NCBI GenBank assembly: GCA_021199395.1
Contig: JAJQIE010000258.1
Coordinates: forward strand, 1-18,127
Length of the DNA stretch: 18,127 nucleotides
Direction: 5' to 3'
Origin: Lachnospiraceae bacterium
Lineage (GTDB): Bacteria; Bacillota; Clostridia; Lachnospirales; Lachnospiraceae
Shown: positions 15,274 to 18,127 of the stretch, piece by piece
Position numbering within the stretch: position 1 is the first letter of the stretch
Layout: each line of letters opens with the position of its first letter
The notes under the pieces: generated by a model
What the model was told of the DNA's origin: nothing
Database searches by the model: none
The model's input: only the letters and a program-made list of their open reading frames with translations
Position numbers and translations under genes: made by a program

Positions 15274-15807
15274 ATGTCAACCTTTCTTAAAGTATTACTT
15301 ATCATTCTGATTATATTGGTTATTGCACTCGTTGTTCTCTATTTTGTTGGCAGACGAATGCAGAAAAAGCAGGTGGCGCAGCAGGAGCAGATGGAAGCCG
15401 CAAAGCAGACAGTCTCAATGCTGATCATAGATAAAAAGATGCTGCCAGTGAAGCAGTCCGGCCTTCCTCAAATGGTGATTGACCAGACGCCCAGGCTGAT
15501 GCGCCGGTCAAAGCTCCCGATCGTAAAGGCAAAGGTCGGCCCCAGGGTCATGACGCTGGTCGCTGATTCCAAAATTTTTGACGATATTCCGGTTAAAAGA
15601 GAGATCAAGGCTGTAGTGAGCGGAATATACATCATGGAAATAAAAAGCGTCCGCGGAGGAGCGCCGGCCAAAAATGTCGAAAAGAAAAAGCCAAAGCTTC
15701 GTCAGCGCCTTACCTCCTTTGTTTCGAGAAAGCAGAAAGAGCTAGACGAGGAAGAAAAGCAGTACAAGAATGAGAAGCAGACAAAAAAATCAAAAAAATC
15801 CAGATAA
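15274..15807 (+). CDS. Small membrane-anchored basic protein of unknown function
   Basis: 177 aa. I do not recognise a named family. One N-terminal transmembrane helix (~5-25; LLIILIILVIALVVLYFVG) followed at once by RRMQKK, which suggests an N-out/C-in topology with the bulk in the cytoplasm. The middle (~45-135) is a compact domain rich in Val, Ile and Lys (SMLIIDKKMLPVK..., PIVKAKVGPRVMTLVADSKIFDDIPVKREIKAVVSGIY, the latter in pieces). The tail (~140-177) is strongly basic and Lys-rich with a helical/coiled look (QKELDEEEKQ). Start ATG at 15274 with GGAGG five bases upstream; an earlier ATG at 15214 would overlap the promoter and is rejected. Monocistronic, bounded by its own promoter and terminator. 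Confidence 0.85.
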   Translation: MSTFLKVLLIILIILVIALVVLYFVGRRMQKKQVAQQEQMEAAKQTVSMLIIDKKMLPVKQSGLPQMVIDQTPRLMRRSKLPIVKAKVGPRVMTLVADSKIFDDIPVKREIKAVVSGIYIMEIKSVRGGAPAKNVEKKKPKLRQRLTSFVSRKQKELDEEEKQYKNEKQTKKSKKSR

Positions 15808-15810
15808 CGG

Positions 15811-15845
15811 AATGGGGACGCCGAATACAGCGTCCCCATTTTCTG
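15811..15845 (+). terminator. Intrinsic terminator after the 177-aa membrane protein gene
   Basis: Perfect 11-bp stem AATGGGGACGC (15811-15821) with GCGTCCCCATT (15830-15840), 8-nt loop, then a TTTTC tail, four bases after the stop codon. It separates the gene from the convergent DUF1934 gene. Confidence 0.85.
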
Positions 15846-15876
15846 TGTACAGGCGCTCTGACAGGTGCACAGGAGT

Positions 15877-16335
15877 TTACATCAGATGAAACTGCCCGCT
15901 GTCCTTCGCCATGATACGGATACAGATGCTGCTGTCCGCTACGTGCTCATAATTGATTTCCAAACCATAGTCTACCGATATTTCGATCAGCTCATCCTTC
16001 TCGGAAACCTGCATTTTTTCTACGTCAAATCCGGTAAGCACACTTCCCGCGGGAGTGCTGTACCAGCTCTCATTTTTGACATTTTCCTCAAAAACCATTT
16101 TTGACTGAAATGGGCCTCTCCGTATCACTTCAAGATGGCGGTCCCGCAAAGTAATACGGTTTTTTATTACCGTATTACTGTCCTCCTCCAGCTCTTCATA
16201 TTCCACATAATGCTTTCCATTGCGAAAATAGTATTTCCCCGCTGAAAACACTTCGACCATATCGTCCGCATCCGCGGGGTCTGCGTCCTTTACGCTGTGC
16301 AGGCCTTTGATGCTTACCAGTACATCCTTTGTCAT
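15877..16335 (-). CDS. DUF1934 (YwiB-like) beta-barrel protein
   Basis: 152-aa protein that resembles the DUF1934/YwiB family, a lipocalin-like beta-barrel of unknown biological role. Recognisable parts: a start of the form KDVLVSIKGLH, YYFRNGKHYVEYEE (about 35-48), IKNRITLRDRHLEVIRRG (~57-74), and a C-terminal IEISVDYGLEINYEH segment. No signal peptide. Length is close to the family norm. ATG at 16335 has GGAG seven bases upstream. It follows murI by 57 bases and is probably cotranscribed with it. Family call is from memory of the motif pattern. Confidence 0.8.
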   Translation of the reverse strand: MTKDVLVSIKGLHSVKDADPADADDMVEVFSAGKYYFRNGKHYVEYEELEEDSNTVIKNRITLRDRHLEVIRRGPFQSKMVFEENVKNESWYSTPAGSVLTGFDVEKMQVSEKDELIEISVDYGLEINYEHVADSSICIRIMAKDSGQFHLM

Positions 16336-16392
16336 ATCTGTCTCCCCAGTTCAACCGAAATTCGATCTTTTTACATACCCATCCCGCGCTGC

Positions 16393-17232
16393 CTAATAAT
16401 CCTCTATATTGATTTTCTGTATCGTCTCTATATCATAAGGAAGAATAGAATTCGCAAAGCTTCCGAATTTATCCGCCATATCGCTGACAAAAAAACGGTA
16501 AGGCTCCGCGGTCCGCGGCTCATCGGGCGCGTCAGGATTGCCCAGCTGTTCCCGCTCCAAAAGCTCCCCCAGCTCTTTTGCCGTCTCATAAGCGGGATTT
16601 ACCAGCGTGATCTGATCGCCTGCTATTTCCCGGATCAGGGAACGCAGAAGCGGATAATGCGTACAGCCAAGAATCAGGCTGTCTATGCCTTTTCCGAGCA
16701 GCCCATCCAGATACCGCTTCGCCACCTCCTCTGTGACCGGATCCTTCAGCCAGCCTTCTTCAACCAGCGGACACAACAGAGGACAGGCCTTTTCGTAGAC
16801 CGTAATGGACGGATCCGCCTCGCAGATCAGCCGTTTGTACATATGGCTGTTGATCGTACTTTCCGTGCCGATTACACCGATTTTATGATTTCGGGTCGCT
16901 TCCACAGCCACACGCGCTCCCGGCTTTATCACGCCCAGAATCGGAATATCCAGCTCTCTCTCTACCTCGTCAAGAGCCAGCGCGCTTGCCGTATTGCAGG
17001 CAATCACAATTGCCTTGACGTCCTGTGTCCTGAGAAAATGAATGATCTGACGGGAATAGCGGACAATTGTATCCTTTGACTTACTGCCATAAGGCACTCG
17101 CGCGGTATCCCCAAAATACACGATATGCTCATTTGGAAGATTTCTCATAATCTCCCGCGCCACGGTCAGGCCGCCGACGCCAGAATCAAACACGCCGACA
17201 GACGCTCTTTGATCCCTGCTGTTTTTACCCAT
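16393..17232 (-). CDS. murI: Glutamate racemase
   Basis: Converts L- to D-glutamate for peptidoglycan precursors, in the cytoplasm. The 279-aa product shows the family signature: GVFDSGVGGLTVAREI (13-28), YFGDTARVPYG (39-49), catalytic Cys in VIACNTASA (C79) and catalytic LGCTHYPLL (C190, with H192). The frame is open to 17307, but those extra residues are unlike any racemase. AGAGG eight bases before the ATG at 17232 supports the shorter start. A palindrome cluster lies upstream, so murI probably has its own promoter, which I could not place convincingly. Confidence 0.96.
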   Translation of the reverse strand: MGKNSRDQRASVGVFDSGVGGLTVAREIMRNLPNEHIVYFGDTARVPYGSKSKDTIVRYSRQIIHFLRTQDVKAIVIACNTASALALDEVERELDIPILGVIKPGARVAVEATRNHKIGVIGTESTINSHMYKRLICEADPSITVYEKACPLLCPLVEEGWLKDPVTEEVAKRYLDGLLGKGIDSLILGCTHYPLLRSLIREIAGDQITLVNPAYETAKELGELLEREQLGNPDAPDEPRTAEPYRFFVSDMADKFGSFANSILPYDIETIQKINIEDY

Positions 17233-17282
17233 TGTACAGACCTCTTTTCTTTCGGTTTCATGTGTCCCCTGTATCCTGTCAT

Positions 17283-17302
17283 AAAAAAGTGGGCAAGCCC
17301 AC
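17283..17302 (-). terminator. Short terminator-like hairpin upstream of murI
   Basis: On the minus strand GTGGGC-TT-GCCCAC (17289-17302) is followed by TTTTTTAT. The stem is only 6 bp (5 or fewer in a real RNA loop), so it is a weak intrinsic terminator at best. It would end transcripts coming from the yigZ side before murI. Confidence 0.4.
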
Positions 17303-17549
17303 ATCAACTCCCCATCTATGCTTCGCTCCGGTCGGCGAATATCCCGTCCAATGGACGGGATGCCACTCGGCGAGGGCTAAACGGACATTCACTGGATGTC
17401 CAGCGCCCCTCAATCTTGAGGGGCTTGCACACTTTGCTGCGCCGTTGCTGAGCTCCAGTGGCGCTCGTTTAGCAACGACCGAAGTGGCAACGGAGAGCAC
17501 AGCTGCGTAGCAGCCTTCCTATGTGCATCGTGTGCATCCCGCGGAGCGT

Positions 17550-17586
17550 GTTATGATATAGGGAACGAAGTTTCCTATATCATAAC
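17550..17586. repeat. Long inverted repeat overlapping the yigZ stop codon
   Basis: GTTATGATATAGGGAAC (17550-17566) faces GTTTCCTATATCATAAC (17570-17586) across a GAA loop: 17 bp with a single G-U-type mismatch. The yigZ stop codon (17580-17582) and the codon before it lie inside the right arm. No T-tract follows on the minus strand. Confidence 0.85.
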
Positions 17587-18059
17587 AAAAGTACTTCTCC
17601 GTCAAGCATTGCGTAGCTGACCGGTTCTTCCTCCGTAAATTTCGCCCGTCCGGCCGTCCCCTCTGTGACGGCTTCCCTGAGCGCGTCCGCCTGCTCTTTC
17701 GGAACCAGTGTGCGCAGCATCACAATCTCCGTATATTCCGAGTCCAGGATCGGACAGCCCCTCTGCCCCAGAAGATACTGGATCCGACCGATACCATTAT
17801 AATCTGTTTTGATCCACAGACACACGCCCTCCCGCTTTTCAAGGATCACACTGTTCCTCAGTCCCTCCTGCACCGATCTGGAGTAAGCGCGCACCAGGCC
17901 TCCCGTCCCCAGAAGCGTGCCGCCAAAATAACGTGTCACGACCACGATCACATTATGGATGTCTTCGCCCAGAAGCACCTCCAGCATTGGCCGACCGGCC
18001 GTTCCCTGCGGTTCCCCGTCGTCGCTGCAGCGCTGCAGCTCCTGGCGTCCCCCTATAAC
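17580..18059 (-). CDS. YigZ/IMPACT (UPF0029) family protein, 5'-truncated at the contig end
   Basis: Family of unknown molecular role, related to eukaryotic IMPACT; bacterial members are near 200-215 aa. Visible part: ELQRCSDDGEPQGTAGRPMLEVL, then VVVVTRYFGGTLLGTGGLVRAYS (in pieces, the UPF0029 signature) and a C-terminal DUF1949-like ferredoxin-fold domain (~YNGIGRIQYLLGQRG onward). The ATG at 17987 is internal: the conserved RCSDDGEPQGTAGRP segment lies upstream in the same frame, so it must not be taken as the start. The frame stays open to the window end, but the bases after about 18060 are G/C homopolymer runs that do not match the family, so I stop at the last credible codon. The N-terminal ~60 residues are missing. 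Confidence 0.85.
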   Translation of the reverse strand, partial: VIGGRQELQRCSDDGEPQGTAGRPMLEVLLGEDIHNVIVVVTRYFGGTLLGTGGLVRAYSRSVQEGLRNSVILEKREGVCLWIKTDYNGIGRIQYLLGQRGCPILDSEYTEIVMLRTLVPKEQADALREAVTEGTAGRAKFTEEEPVSYAMLDGEVLLL

Positions 18060-18127
18060 AGGGGCGGATAAACAACGCCCCGCCCCCCCCCCCGAGGGGG
18101 AGCGGGGGGGCCGGCGTGGGGGGGGTA

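Larger units (their letters stand above)
17283..17586. repeat. Intergenic cluster of short perfect palindromes
   Basis: This ~300-base gap between murI and yigZ has no convincing gene but is packed with inverted repeats: GTGGGC/GCCCAC (17289-17302); ATCCCGTCC/GGACGGGAT with loop AAT (17341-17361); GGACAT/ATGTCC (17383-17401); GCCCCTCAA/TTGAGGGGC with a 2-base loop (17405-17424); CGTTGCT/AGCAACG (17443-17477), whose left arm can alternatively pair as CCGTTGC/GCAACGG (17442-17493); GCTGC/GCAGC (17502-17514); and a 17-bp arm pair at 17550-17586. It also has direct repeats TCGGCGA (17332, 17367) and TGTGCATC (17522, 17531). This looks like a REP/MITE-like dispersed palindromic element, but no terminal inverted repeats or target duplication were found. 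Confidence 0.7.

Noticed and set aside
17125..17510. Several overlapping ORFs of 73-108 aa in the palindrome cluster
   Set aside because: They encode the inverted repeats, lack ribosome binding sites and recognisable domains, and exist in three frames at once.

Overview
The window looks like a contig from an anaerobic Firmicute of class Clostridia, most likely a gut Lachnospiraceae species. The grounds are mid-range base composition by eye, strong AGGAGG-type ribosome binding sites, a huge GLUG/Big2/MBG surface protein with a C-terminal anchor, a PdaA-type deacetylase, and a holB-ricT-trmN6 cluster ordered much as in Bacillus and Clostridia. No rRNA, tRNA, CRISPR array or complete insertion sequence was found. 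Both ends look like raw contig edges: the first gene lacks its signal peptide, and the last ~65 bases are runs of G and C.

Layout. (1) 1-5199, plus strand: a 5'-truncated modular surface protein of about 1,730 residues, then a hairpin terminator. (2) 5337-6923, minus: a solitary AAA-type ATPase fused to a PD-(D/E)XK nuclease-like domain, with its own promoter. (3) 7050-9873, minus: holB, ricT and trmN6, with a promoter upstream of holB. (4) 10013-10384: a short intergenic island that I read as a candidate type I toxin-antitoxin locus of par/Fst-like design. It has convergent promoters, a small hydrophobic ORF with a good ribosome binding site, a 16-bp direct repeat near the 5' end of both predicted RNAs, and a strong terminator between them. 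(5) 10490-15038, minus: a secreted trigger-factor/FKBP-like protein, a PdaA-like deacetylase, an Orn/Lys/Arg decarboxylase-family PLP enzyme and a guanylate-kinase-like protein, tightly spaced and probably one transcription unit. (6) 15274-15807, plus: a small basic membrane-anchored protein, divergent from the trigger-factor-like gene and followed by a terminator. (7) 15877-17232, minus: murI and a DUF1934 protein. (8) 17283-17586: a cluster of short perfect palindromes with no gene. (9) 17580 to the end, minus: a YigZ/IMPACT-family gene, 5'-truncated.

How the parts fit. Most of the window is housekeeping: replication clamp loading (HolB), RNA-decay control (RicT), tRNA modification (TrmN6), peptidoglycan precursor supply (MurI), envelope or spore-wall modification (PdaA-like) and extracytoplasmic folding (trigger-factor-like). 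The less ordinary pieces are the candidate toxin-antitoxin locus between the two replication-associated blocks, the palindrome cluster, the ATPase-nuclease gene, and two envelope proteins with strikingly acidic Thr/Glu/Ala-rich regions.
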